This document shows positions 42,116-51,211 of a stretch of DNA of 64,000 nucleotides, piece by piece. Where the stretch lies: assembly GCF_030813695.1 (NCBI RefSeq), contig NZ_JAUSVA010000002.1:3348001-3412000 (forward strand), in the 5' to 3' direction. How positions within the stretch are numbered: position 1 is the stretch's first letter; every line of letters starts with the position of its first letter. The stretch is from Kitasatospora herbaricolor (GTDB taxonomy: Bacteria > Actinomycetota > Actinomycetes > Streptomycetales > Streptomycetaceae). A program made the position numbers and the translations under genes. The notes beneath the pieces are model-generated. The model ran no database searches. It was not told the DNA's origin and saw only the letters and a list, made by a program, of their open reading frames with translations.

Positions 42116-43801
42116 TCAGCCGAAGTAGCTGTCGAAGTTCTTCGAGAACTCCCGGCCGCCGAACTGGTCCCAGTTGATCGACCAGGTCATCAGGCCGCGC
42201 AGGTTCGGCTGGGCGCCGGCCCGCGGCACGTACGTCCCGCAGTTGGCCAGCTTGGTGAGGCAGTCCAGCGCCTTGTTCACCTCGGTGGGGCTGACCCAGC
42301 CGTTGCCCGCGTTGGTGGTGGCCGGCATGCCGATGGCCAGCTGGGACGGGTTGAGCGCGGGGAACATGTTGGCGGTGTTGCCCGCCACCGGGAACCCCTT
42401 GAGCAGCATGTCGGTCATCGCGACGTGGAAGTCGGCGCCGCCCATCGAGTGGTACTGGTTGTCCAGGCCCATGATGGAGCCGGAGTTGTAGTCCTGGACG
42501 TGCAGCAGGGTCAGGTCGCCGCGCATGGCGTAGATGACCGGCAGGTACGCGCCGGCGCGCGGGTCCTGGCCGCCCCACGGGCCCGAGCCGTAGTACTGGT
42601 AGCCGAGCTGGACGAAGAACGTCTCCGGGGCCATGGTCAGCACGAAGCCGGCGCCGTACTTGGCCTTCAGGGTCTTCAGCGCGGAGATCAGGTTGACCAC
42701 GACCGGGGTGGTCGGGTTCTTGAAGTCGGTGTCGCCGGTGGCCAGCGACAGCGAGTGGCCCTCGAAGTCGATGTCGAGCCCGTCCAGGCCCCACTTGTCG
42801 ATGATCGCGGAGACCGAGGAGACGAAGGTGTCCCGGGCCGCGGTGGTGGTGAGCTGGACCTGGCCGTTCTGGCCGCCGATCGAGATCAGCACCTTCTTGC
42901 CCTTGGCGCGCTTGGCGGCGATGGCCGCCTTGAAGTCGGCGTCCGACTCCACCGACGGGCACTCGGCGACCGGGCAACGGTTGAAGCGGATGTCGCCGGA
43001 GGTGACCGAGGTCGGCTCGCCGAACGACAGGTTGATGAAGTCCCACGAGTCGGGGATGTCGGCGACCTTGGTGTAGCCGGCGCCGTTGGCGAAGCTGGCG
43101 TGCAGGTAGCCGACCAGCGCGTGGTTGCCGGGCGGCAGGGTCGGCGTGCCGGTGCTGGTCGGCGTCGCGGTGGTGGTCGGGGTGGCCGTCACGGTGGGCG
43201 TGGCGGTGGCCGTCGGCGAGGCGGTGGCGGTCGGGCTCGCGGTGGCGGTGGCCGACGGCGAGGGGCTCGGGGCGCCCGGCCCGTCCAGCGAGACGTCGTC
43301 CGCGTAGTAGGTGCCCTGTCCGTACCAGCCGTGGGTGTACACGGTGGCGCTGGTCTGGGCCGCGCCGGTGGTGAAGCTGACCGTGAGCTTCTGGTAGGCG
43401 CCGCCGGTGCCGGGCGTCCAGGTGCTGGTGCCGCCGTCGACGCCGAGGTAGACGTAGGCGCCCTTGACGTAGGCGCTGAGCGTGTACGTGGTGTTCGGCG
43501 CGACCGTGACGGTCTGCGAGCACTGGGCCGAGGAGCTGGCCGAGGCCGCGCCCGCCAGGGCGTAACTGCCGCTGTGGGCCTGGCCGCTGACGACGCTGCC
43601 GGTGCCGGCGGCGCAGCTCCAGGGGGCCAGCGCGTTGCTCTCGAAGCCGCCGTTGGTGAGGAACTCGCCGGCCGAGGCGGCGGGCGCGGTGCCGAGGGCC
43701 AGGCCGACGGCGCCGGCGGCCGCGACGGCCCAGGCGGTGCCGATGGCGGCGAGGCGGCCGGGCCTGCCCCGGTGCTTGGTGGGGGATGCTGTTCTGCGCA
43801 T
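42116..43801 (-). CDS. Secreted GH18 chitinase with N-terminal carbohydrate-binding module
   Basis: The protein has 561 residues from the ATG at 43801, with AGGAG eight bases upstream. It has a signal peptide (GTAWAVAAAGAVGLALGTAP). A beta-sandwich binding module follows (GEFLTNGGFESNALAPWSCA to YYADDVSLDG), then a Thr/Pro/Ser linker with repeated TATASPT units. The GH18 catalytic barrel starts at HALVGYLHASFANG and contains GLDGLDIDFEG, with the proton donor Glu near residue 347. It degrades chitin outside the cell. A DasR-type box upstream indicates control by N-acetylglucosamine metabolism. It is probably unrelated to the polyketide genes. Confidence 0.95.
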   Translation of the reverse strand: MRRTASPTKHRGRPGRLAAIGTAWAVAAAGAVGLALGTAPAASAGEFLTNGGFESNALAPWSCAAGTGSVVSGQAHSGSYALAGAASASSSAQCSQTVTVAPNTTYTLSAYVKGAYVYLGVDGGTSTWTPGTGGAYQKLTVSFTTGAAQTSATVYTHGWYGQGTYYADDVSLDGPGAPSPSPSATATASPTATASPTATATPTVTATPTTTATPTSTGTPTLPPGNHALVGYLHASFANGAGYTKVADIPDSWDFINLSFGEPTSVTSGDIRFNRCPVAECPSVESDADFKAAIAAKRAKGKKVLISIGGQNGQVQLTTTAARDTFVSSVSAIIDKWGLDGLDIDFEGHSLSLATGDTDFKNPTTPVVVNLISALKTLKAKYGAGFVLTMAPETFFVQLGYQYYGSGPWGGQDPRAGAYLPVIYAMRGDLTLLHVQDYNSGSIMGLDNQYHSMGGADFHVAMTDMLLKGFPVAGNTANMFPALNPSQLAIGMPATTNAGNGWVSPTEVNKALDCLTKLANCGTYVPRAGAQPNLRGLMTWSINWDQFGGREFSKNFDSYFG

Positions 43802-43893
43802 GCGGGGGACTCCTGCTGGGGCGCGGGATGTGGGGGTGTCCGAGGGCATGGGGAAGCTGCGGCCAGGTGGGGGTGCGGCCGTTCCGTCAACCA

Positions 43894-43909
43894 GTTGGAC
43901 TAGACCACT
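43894..43909. promoter_or_regulatory. DasR-responsive element (dre) of the chitinase gene
   Basis: Read on the minus strand, AGTGGTCTAGTCCAAC matches the DasR consensus AGTGGTCTAGACCACT at 13 of 16 positions. It lies about 95 bp upstream of the chitinase start. The 338-bp gap to the tricorn gene otherwise holds only GC-rich sequence. Confidence 0.78.
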
Positions 43910-44139
43910 GAAGTGGATCCGCCGGTTCTGTGTCAATGCCCCCGAGGCGACCGAGAGTTGCCTCCCCGGCCCGGCCGCCGGTGTCCGAACACCCCTGGAC
44001 GGCCCGCCGGCACCGCCCCGCAGGGCCCGCCGGGGCCGCTGCCGACGGGCCCTCGGCAACCGCCGGGCGACCCGCGACGGCCCCGCGGCCGCGCCGGGCC
44101 CGGGTTGCGACCGGTAGGCCGGCGCCGAACCATGAAGAG

Positions 44140-47100
44140 GTGACGGCGCCCGGCTACCTCAGACACCCCCACCTGCGCGGTGGCCTGCTCGCCTTCACCG
44201 CCGAGGACGACGTCTGGGTGGCGCCGCTGACCGACGGCGCCGGTGCCGGCCGGGCCTGGCGGGTCAGCTGCGACCGCACCCGGGTCAGCCACCCGCGGCT
44301 CTCCCCCGACGGCCGCACCCTCGCCTGGACCAGCTGGCTGACCCTCACCCCCGAGGTCTGGACGGCTCCCTCGGACGGCGGCGAGGCCGTCCGGCTCTCC
44401 TACTGGGGCAGCCAGGACACCCGGGTCCGGGGCTGGCTCCCCGACGGCGAGGTGCTGGCCGTCACCTCGTACCACGAGCCGTTCGCCCACTACACCTGGG
44501 CGCACGCGCTCCCGCTGGACGGCTCACCGGGGCGGAAGATGCCCTGGGGCCCGGTCGGCGACGCCCAGGTGAACAGCGAGCACACCGTCCTGCTGACCGG
44601 CGCGGCCCCGCACGAGCCCGCCGCCTGGAAGCGCTACCGGGGCGGCGCCACCGGGCGGCTCTGGGTCGACGGCCGGCGCCTGCTGCCCGAGCACGCGGGC
44701 CACCTCGCCTCACCGATGCCGGTGGACGGGCCCGACGGCCCCAGGATCGCCTTCCTCTCCGACCACGAGGGGATCGGCAACCTGTACTCCTGCCGCCCCG
44801 ACGGCTCGGGCCTGCGCCGGCACACCGACCACGCCTCCTACTACGCCCGCGAGGCCGCCACCGACGGCACCCGGATCGTCTACCAGCACGCCGGTGACAT
44901 CTGGCTGCTCGACAGCCTGGACGCCCCCGCCCCACGCCGGCTGCGGGTACCGCTCGGCGGCGCCCGGGCCGGCCGCCGCCCGTACCAGGTGAACGCCGCC
45001 TCGCACGTCAAGGACCTCGCCTGCGACGCCACCGGCCGGACCGGCGTGATCACCGTGCGCGGCAGCCAGTACTGGCTGACCCACCGGGACGGGCCGGCCC
45101 GGGCGCTGGCCGACACGCCCGGGGTGCGCACCAGGCTGCCGGTGGTGCTCGGCCACACCGACGAGGTCTGCTGGATCACCGACGCCGAGGGCGAGGACGC
45201 CGTCGAGATCGCCCCGCTGCCCGGCAGCGAGCACCACCACGAGCACCGGTCCGGGCAGCATCCCGGGATCCGGCGGATCGCCGGCGGCCGGATCGGCCGG
45301 GTGCTGGAGCTGACCGCCGCCCCGGACGGCCGGACCCTCGCGGCCGCCACCTCCGACGGGCGGCTGCTGCTGGTGGGCACCGCCGACGGCGAGGTGCGCG
45401 AGCTGGCGGCCTCGACCTACGGGCCGGTCGGCAGCGCCGTCTTCTCCCCCGACTCGCTCTGGGTCGCGTGGTCCCAGCCGGTGGCCGGCCGCTCGTTGCG
45501 CAAGATCCGGATGACCCGGGCGGACACCCTCGCGCCGATCACCGACGTCACCGACGGCCGGTTCGAGGACGAGCAGCCGGTCTTCACCCGGGACGGCCGC
45601 TACCTGGTGTTCCTCTCCTGGCGCGGCTTCGACCCGGTGCACGACGTGCACACCGGTGACATGTCCTTCCCGCTCGGCTGCCGCCCCTATCTCGTCCCGC
45701 TGGCCGCCGACACGCCGTCCCCCTTCGCCGCCCCGGCCGAGGGGCGGCCCGGCGGGGCGGTGCCGGCGGCCGGCGCCGCCCCCGGCGACGGCACCGTCAC
45801 GGTCGAGCCGCAGGGCATCTCGGAGCGGCTGGTGCAGTTCCCCGTGATCGCCTCCAAGTACTCGGCCACCGACGCCGTGCGCGGCGGCCTGGTCTGGCTG
45901 CGCTGGCCGATCTCCGGTGCCCTCGGCCAGACCTTCGCCAATCCGGACGACACCTCCGGCCGGCCGTCCCTGGAGTACTTCGACCTGGCCCGCGGCACCC
46001 GCACCACGCTGGTCGACAAGCTGGACGGCTACGCCGTCTCCGGGGACGGCGGCTCGGTCTCCGTGTACTCGGCCGGCACCCTGCGGATCGTCCCGGTGCC
46101 GGGCCCGGGCGGCGGGCTCAGCGTCGACCTGCGGCGGATCACCCACACCGTCCACCCGGCCGAGGAGTGGCGCCAGGCGTACCACGAGGCCGCCCGGATC
46201 GTCCGCGACCAGTTCTGGGACGAGGGCATGTGCGGCCTGGACTGGCCGGCCCTGACCGCGCAGTACGAGCCGCTGCTGGAGCGGATCGCCGGGCCCGACG
46301 ACTTCGCCGACCTGCTGCGCGAGCTGCTCGGCGAACTCGGCACCTCGCACGCCTACGTCACCCCGGCCCGGCGCGGCGAGGGGCCCTCCCCCGTCCAGCA
46401 GCCGCTCGGACTGCTCGGGGCCAACGCCCGGCGCTCCCCAGACGGCCACTGGCTGGTGGACCGGGTCCTGCCCGGCGAGTCCTCCGACCCGCGGGCCCGC
46501 GCCCCGCTCGCGGCCCACGGCGTCCGGGACGGCGACGAGCTGCTGGCCGTCGCCGGGCGCCCACCGGACCCGGTACGCGGGCCCGCGCCGCTGCTCGCGG
46601 GCACCGGCGGCACCAGCGTCGAACTCTCCCTGCGCACCGGCCCCCAGGGGCGGGTGCGCAGGATCGCGGTCACCCCGCTCACCGACGAGCGGCCGATCCG
46701 CTACCAGGCCTGGGTGGGCCGGCGGCGGGAGCTGGTGCGGGAGTTCAGCGACGGACGGTGCGGCTACCTGCACATCCCCGACCTGGGCGGCTCCGGCTGG
46801 GCCCAGTTCAACCGGGACGTGCGCCGCGAGCTCGACAAGCCGGCGCTGGTGCTGGACGTCCGGGGCAACGCCGGCGGCAACGTCTCCGAACTGGTGCTGG
46901 AGAAGCTCACCCGCCGCGTCCTCGGCTGGGACTTCAGCCGCGGGCGGCAGCCGGTGCGCTACCCCAGGGACGCCCCGCGCGGGCCGGTGGTCGCCCTCGC
47001 CGACGAGGCCACCAGTTCGGACGGCGACGTGATCATCACCGCCATCAAGCTGCTCGGCCTCGGCCCGGTGATCGGCGCCCGGACCTGGGGCGGGGTGGTG

Positions 47101-47385
47101 GGCATGACCGGCCGGCACCAGCTGGGCGACGGCACCCAGATCTCGGTGCCCAAGAACGCCTCCTGGTTCACCGGCGGCCTCGGCTGGTCGGTGGAGAACC
47201 ACGGCGCGGAGCCGGACGTGCACGTGCTGCGCACCCCCAACGACTGGGCCCGGGGCCGGCACCCGGACCTCTCCTGCGCCGTCGGGCTGGCGCTGGAGCT
47301 GCTGGAGGACAGCCCGGCCGCGGTGCCGCCGCCGGAGGACATCCCGCGCCCGGACCTGCGCCGGCCGCCGCTGCCGCCGCGCTGA
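44140..47385 (+). CDS. Tricorn-type protease
   Basis: The protein has 1081 residues from the GTG at 44140, which matches the family N-terminus (GYLRHPHLRGGLLAFTAEDD). Two beta-propeller domains run to about residue 660, followed by a helical core, a PDZ domain and the C-terminal catalytic domain. The catalytic residues of tricorn are in place: His737 in GTSHAY, Ser960-Asp961 in ATSSDGD, and Glu1019 in SVENHG. The cytoplasmic hexameric enzyme cuts peptides, often those released by the proteasome. The GAAGAG upstream abuts the GTG. An in-frame GTG at 43981 would add a basic Pro-rich extension unlike the family. Confidence 0.93.
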   Translation: MTAPGYLRHPHLRGGLLAFTAEDDVWVAPLTDGAGAGRAWRVSCDRTRVSHPRLSPDGRTLAWTSWLTLTPEVWTAPSDGGEAVRLSYWGSQDTRVRGWLPDGEVLAVTSYHEPFAHYTWAHALPLDGSPGRKMPWGPVGDAQVNSEHTVLLTGAAPHEPAAWKRYRGGATGRLWVDGRRLLPEHAGHLASPMPVDGPDGPRIAFLSDHEGIGNLYSCRPDGSGLRRHTDHASYYAREAATDGTRIVYQHAGDIWLLDSLDAPAPRRLRVPLGGARAGRRPYQVNAASHVKDLACDATGRTGVITVRGSQYWLTHRDGPARALADTPGVRTRLPVVLGHTDEVCWITDAEGEDAVEIAPLPGSEHHHEHRSGQHPGIRRIAGGRIGRVLELTAAPDGRTLAAATSDGRLLLVGTADGEVRELAASTYGPVGSAVFSPDSLWVAWSQPVAGRSLRKIRMTRADTLAPITDVTDGRFEDEQPVFTRDGRYLVFLSWRGFDPVHDVHTGDMSFPLGCRPYLVPLAADTPSPFAAPAEGRPGGAVPAAGAAPGDGTVTVEPQGISERLVQFPVIASKYSATDAVRGGLVWLRWPISGALGQTFANPDDTSGRPSLEYFDLARGTRTTLVDKLDGYAVSGDGGSVSVYSAGTLRIVPVPGPGGGLSVDLRRITHTVHPAEEWRQAYHEAARIVRDQFWDEGMCGLDWPALTAQYEPLLERIAGPDDFADLLRELLGELGTSHAYVTPARRGEGPSPVQQPLGLLGANARRSPDGHWLVDRVLPGESSDPRARAPLAAHGVRDGDELLAVAGRPPDPVRGPAPLLAGTGGTSVELSLRTGPQGRVRRIAVTPLTDERPIRYQAWVGRRRELVREFSDGRCGYLHIPDLGGSGWAQFNRDVRRELDKPALVLDVRGNAGGNVSELVLEKLTRRVLGWDFSRGRQPVRYPRDAPRGPVVALADEATSSDGDVIITAIKLLGLGPVIGARTWGGVVGMTGRHQLGDGTQISVPKNASWFTGGLGWSVENHGAEPDVHVLRTPNDWARGRHPDLSCAVGLALELLEDSPAAVPPPEDIPRPDLRRPPLPPR

Positions 47386-47464
47386 GCGGCGGCGGGAGCC
47401 GGACGGCGGGTTCTCCAGGGGCGGCAGTACGAGGGCGGGAGCGCGAGGGGCGGACGGACGCGGC

Positions 47465-47496
47465 GGAGGGGCGCGCCCCGGCAGGCGCGCCCCTCC
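47465..47496 (+). terminator. Terminator after the tricorn gene
   Basis: GGAGGGGCGCGCC and its perfect complement form a 13-bp stem with a six-base loop, 80 bases after the tricorn stop. Confidence 0.75.
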
Positions 47497-47500
47497 AATT

Positions 47501-47560
47501 CATTCGGGTGGTACTCATTCGGGTGGTAGTCGTTCCGGTGGCAGTCGTTCCGGTGGTCCG
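47501..47560. repeat. 15-bp tandem repeat, four copies
   Basis: CATTCGGGTGGTACT, CATTCGGGTGGTAGT, CGTTCCGGTGGCAGT and CGTTCCGGTGGTCCG follow each other directly. The tract lies between the tricorn terminator and the small protein gene on the other strand. Confidence 0.88.
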
Positions 47561-47605
47561 CGCCGGTACTCCGGCCCGCGACCCACCCGGTCCGGCCGGG
47601 ACCGG

Positions 47606-47875
47606 TCAGTCCCAGGGATCGCCCTCGGCCGTCATGTTCTCCCGGGCCCGCTCCTCTTCCTCCTGGGCGGACATCGCGGACGGGGGCCGCTCCGGCTCGC
47701 GCGCCCGCTCCGTCCGGTCGGGGAAGGCGTCGGCCGCCTCGTCGTGGGCGAGGGCCGCGCGCTGCGCCGCGTCCGTCATGGCCGTCGAGTCCTGTTCCTG
47801 CGTCCCGCCGAGCGAGGACCTGGCCTCCTCGCCGGCATCGTGCGCCTTGTGGCGGAACCTGTCGAAGATGCCCAT
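47606..47875 (-). CDS. Small charged stress-like protein
   Basis: This 89-residue, strongly charged, helical protein begins MGIFDRFRHKAHDAGEEARS and ends in an acidic tail with a Glu/Arg-rich stretch. GGAGGAG lies directly before the ATG at 47875. Short actinobacterial proteins starting MGIFDRFK are common and mostly uncharacterised; some are called antitoxin-like or CsbD-like without proof. No partner toxin gene is adjacent. Confidence 0.75.
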   Translation of the reverse strand: MGIFDRFRHKAHDAGEEARSSLGGTQEQDSTAMTDAAQRAALAHDEAADAFPDRTERAREPERPPSAMSAQEEEERARENMTAEGDPWD

Positions 47876-48036
47876 GTCTCCTCCTCCGGGTGGTTACCGG
47901 GCTGTCCTCACTCTCACACCACGCCGCACCGGGCGCATCCGCAGGCCGGAGCAGGTCCGCCCGCACCACCCGCGCCCGCCACCGGCGCCGCTCCGGCCCC
48001 CGCGCCGAGCGCGGGTGGCCGGGCCCGCGCGCCCCG

Positions 48037-50061
48037 TCACTGCAGCGTGCCGATCCGGGCGCCGGTGTCCAGCAGGCCGGTCAGCCGCACCTCGCCCTGC
48101 CCGGCCCCGGGCACGGCCAGCGCACGGGCCGGCGCCTTGGTCTCCGGCATGGTCAGCGCGCCGGTGGCGGACATGCTCACCAGCCGCCGGCTGCCCGCCA
48201 TCAGCAAGTACGACCTGCCGGACTTCCCCCGCCACCAGGTGGCCGCCAGCACGTTCTGGTCGAAGCGGCTGCAGGCCCGGGTCTCAGGCGCCCCGCCCGT
48301 GCGCAGCGGCGCCGGGGAGGTGCGGCGCGGGTCGGGCAGCAGGAGCGCGGTGGCCGCCGAACCGCCGCCGTCCCAGCGGTCCCGGCGGACGCAGACCCAG
48401 GTCGCGGCGCCCTCCCCCTCCGGGAGCTGCTGGGTGGCGAAGGCCCAGGTGTTCAGCGCCCGGGTGCCCGGGCCGGCGTCGGCCGGGCCGGCCCCCGGCA
48501 GGCCGCAGGAGGTCCGGGCCCAGGCGGCCAGCGCCTCCGGGCCGGTCGCCTCGCGCGGCGGACGGGCCGGGCTGCCGTCCGGGGGCGGGGTCCAGGTCAG
48601 GTGGGCGGGCAGCAGGCCGCCGACGTCGGCCAGCAGGAAGGCGTGCTGCTCGGCCACCACCGGCGAGGAGCGCAGTTGCAGGACGGGCCGCCGGGCGCAG
48701 GAGCCGTCGCCGGTCAGCGCCAGCGGCGGGGTGAGGCCGTCGGGGTGCGGCACCGGGCGGGCGGCCGCGTCCGGGGTGCGCAGGTCGCGGGTGTCGGCCG
48801 CGTCGACCCAGGGGGCGAGCAGGTAGCGGGCGCCCTCGGCGGTGCGGGTGAGGGCGAGCGCGGCCGCCGTGGTGACGTCGGCGTCGTCGGCCCGGGCGAG
48901 GGTCAGCTCCGGCTGCGGGCCCTCGGTGTAGCGGGCCAGCCGGCCCTCGCCGTACAGGACGACCACGGCCGTGCCGTCCGGCCGCCCGGCGTAGAGCAGT
49001 TGGGCGGCGCCGGGCGGGCCGTCGGGAGTGCCCGGCTCGGTGGTCCGGCGGACCTGCGGGGAGGGGCCGGCCCAGGCGGCGGCCGCCCGGCCGAGCAGGG
49101 CCCGGTCAGCGGTGAGGTCGCCGCGGGCGGGCCAGACGCCGAAGTCCAGCCGGGCGGTCCGCCGCCAGTCGTCGGCGGCCGCCCGGCGCGGCGGCGGGAG
49201 GGCGCGCCCGGCCTGATCGGCGGCGGCCTGCGGCGCCGGCGCCGGGCCCTGCGCCGGCGACAGACCCACCGCGGCGGCCAGCACGGCGGCGGCCGCCGCC
49301 GCCAGCAGCCGGCCCTTGGCCCGGCGCCGGAGCAGGTCGGTGGGCTGGGCCCGGACGGCGCAGGGGTCGAACTCGGGCGAGCGGTCGAGGTCCCGGCCGG
49401 CCGCGCGGTGCCCGGCGTGGATGGCCTCGGCCTCGGCCAGCGCCCGGCCGGGGTCGGGCACGCCGGCCAGGTCGAGCAGCGCGACGACCCGGTCGGAGGG
49501 CAGCCCCTCCAGGACCCGCAGGGCGTAGCCGGCCCGGGCGTGCGGCGTGGCCCGGGCCAGCTCCTGGTCGAGGGCGAGGTCCTCGGGGCTGCCGGCCGCG
49601 GTGAACAGGCGCAGCCCCCAGAGCCGGGGCAGCGGCAGCAGCCGGCGCCGCAGCGGGCGGGCCAGCGCGCCGCGCAGCACCTGCAGCCGGACGGTCTCGT
49701 GGGCGCGGCCCTCGTACGGCCCGGTGGACGGGTCGGCGGCCGGCCCGTCCGGCGGCGCTGCGCGCAGGGCCTGCTGAACGACGGCGTGGGCGGCGAGGAT
49801 CCGGTGGTGCCGGTCGGTGCCGCCGGGCAGCACCAGGTAGGCGAGTCTGGCCAGTTCGCGGTAGCCGCCGACCAGGGCGGCCTCGTGCTCCTTGAGCCGG
49901 GCGCGCCGGGCGGCGCCGGGCAGCCGGCGGGCCGCGGTGCGCGGGGGCGCGGCGGCGGCCGGTCCCCGGGGCTCCTGCCGGACCTTCCGCGGGGGCTGCT
50001 CGGGGCCGGACGGTTCGAGCGCTATCGGTGCCACGGGGGTGGCGGCTTCCCGACCGTTCAT
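48037..50061 (-). CDS. Single-span membrane protein with degenerate sigma-factor-like N-terminus
   Basis: The protein has 674 residues. Residues about 55-110 (YRELARLAYLVLPGG, HHRILAAHAVVQQALRAA) resemble a worn sigma region 2. Residues about 185-225 (ALRVLEGLPSDRVVALLDLA) resemble region 4 without a clear recognition helix. One membrane segment follows near 250-270 (GRLLAAAAAAVLAAAVGL). The remaining 400 residues should be outside the cell and include several Cys and Trp. No catalytic motif is visible. The layout suggests an inactivated sigma-like cytoplasmic domain tied to a sensor domain. It is divergent from the DUF1206 gene. Confidence 0.65.
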   Translation of the reverse strand: MNGREAATPVAPIALEPSGPEQPPRKVRQEPRGPAAAAPPRTAARRLPGAARRARLKEHEAALVGGYRELARLAYLVLPGGTDRHHRILAAHAVVQQALRAAPPDGPAADPSTGPYEGRAHETVRLQVLRGALARPLRRRLLPLPRLWGLRLFTAAGSPEDLALDQELARATPHARAGYALRVLEGLPSDRVVALLDLAGVPDPGRALAEAEAIHAGHRAAGRDLDRSPEFDPCAVRAQPTDLLRRRAKGRLLAAAAAAVLAAAVGLSPAQGPAPAPQAAADQAGRALPPPRRAAADDWRRTARLDFGVWPARGDLTADRALLGRAAAAWAGPSPQVRRTTEPGTPDGPPGAAQLLYAGRPDGTAVVVLYGEGRLARYTEGPQPELTLARADDADVTTAAALALTRTAEGARYLLAPWVDAADTRDLRTPDAAARPVPHPDGLTPPLALTGDGSCARRPVLQLRSSPVVAEQHAFLLADVGGLLPAHLTWTPPPDGSPARPPREATGPEALAAWARTSCGLPGAGPADAGPGTRALNTWAFATQQLPEGEGAATWVCVRRDRWDGGGSAATALLLPDPRRTSPAPLRTGGAPETRACSRFDQNVLAATWWRGKSGRSYLLMAGSRRLVSMSATGALTMPETKAPARALAVPGAGQGEVRLTGLLDTGARIGTLQ

Positions 50062-50294
50062 GCGGAGACTCCCCTGCTGTGCGCCGCGCTGACGCCCGCC
50101 GGATCCGGCCGGGCCCCGCCTGACCCACTGCCAAACGAACGGATCATGGGATCGTCACGATGTCCCACCGTCCGGGCCCGGGTTCCGGCCGCCGCGGCCC
50201 GTCGGGCCGGCCCGCTCCCCCGGCGGCCGGCGCCGGCCGGGCCCGGCTCGCTCCCCGCCCGTTTCCCCGCACCGGGCCGGGGCAGGCGAGGCCC

Positions 50295-51137
50295 ATGGCC
50301 ATCAACAGCGGTAGACGCGGCTCCCTCCCCTCCTGGGGACGACGGCTGGGGCGCGGCCCCGTCGTCCGGGCCGCGGGGCGGGCCGGGTTCACGGCCCGCG
50401 GGGTGATCTACGTCCTGGTCGGCGTCCTGGCGGTGCGGATCGCCCTCGGCGGGTCGGACGGGAAGGAGGCGGACCGCTCCGGGGCGGTGGCCGCCATCGG
50501 CGAGCAGCCCTTCGGCCAGGTGATGCTGTGGGCGCTGGCGGCCGGTCTGGCCGGGATGGCGCTGTGGCGGCTGTCCGTGGCCGTGCTCGGCCGGGGCACC
50601 GGGGAGGACGGCTGGACCAAGCGGGCCGCCGACCTGGGGCGGGCGGTCTTCAACGCCTTCCTCTGCTCCGGCGTGCTGCAGACCCTGCTGACGGGCTCCG
50701 GCGGGACGCGCTCCGGCGACGAGTCGTCCAAGGAGTACACGGCGACGGTGCTGGGGTGGCCCGGCGGGCGGTGGCTGGTCGGCGCGGCCGGCCTCGGGGT
50801 GATCGTCACCGGCGTGGTGCTGGGCGTGCGCGCCGCGCTGCGGAAGTTCGAGAAGAAGCTGGACACCGGGGCGATGGGCCCCCGGGTGCACACGGCCGTC
50901 CGCGCCCTCGGCGTGGTCGGCGGCGGGGTGCGGGGACTGGTGTTCGCCGGCGCGGGCCTGTTCGTCCTGCTGGCGGCGGTGGCCTTCGACCCGGCTCGGG
51001 CGAAGGGCCTGGACGAGACGCTGCGCTCCTTCGCGGGCACGGCCGCGGGCCCGGCCCTGCTGGTCGCGGTGGGCTGCGGACTGGCGCTGTACGGGTGCTT
51101 CTCGTTCTGCCAGGCCCGCTGGTACCGGCTGCGCTGA
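50295..51137 (+). CDS. DUF1206 membrane protein
   Basis: This 280-residue protein has about six membrane segments in three similar pairs, each starting like AAGRAGFTARGVIYVLVGVL (also VHTAVRALGVVGGGVRGLVF), the DUF1206 repeat. Its function is unknown. The start is taken at the ATG at 50295 (MAINSGRRGSLPSWG), where AGGCGAGG is close upstream; longer versions would add a low-complexity basic region. It is convergent with the phospholipase gene, with a hairpin between them. Confidence 0.85.
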   Translation: MAINSGRRGSLPSWGRRLGRGPVVRAAGRAGFTARGVIYVLVGVLAVRIALGGSDGKEADRSGAVAAIGEQPFGQVMLWALAAGLAGMALWRLSVAVLGRGTGEDGWTKRAADLGRAVFNAFLCSGVLQTLLTGSGGTRSGDESSKEYTATVLGWPGGRWLVGAAGLGVIVTGVVLGVRAALRKFEKKLDTGAMGPRVHTAVRALGVVGGGVRGLVFAGAGLFVLLAAVAFDPARAKGLDETLRSFAGTAAGPALLVAVGCGLALYGCFSFCQARWYRLR

Positions 51138-51168
51138 GCCCTCCGGCGGGACCGGCCGACCCGCGCAG

Positions 51169-51199
51169 CGGTTCCGGCCACCCGGGGTGGCCGGAACCG
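51169..51199. terminator. Bidirectional terminator
   Basis: CGGTTCCGGCCACCC and its complement are separated by a single G, between convergent genes ending at 51137 and 51212. Confidence 0.78.
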
Positions 51200-51211
51200 C
51201 GAGCCGACCGG

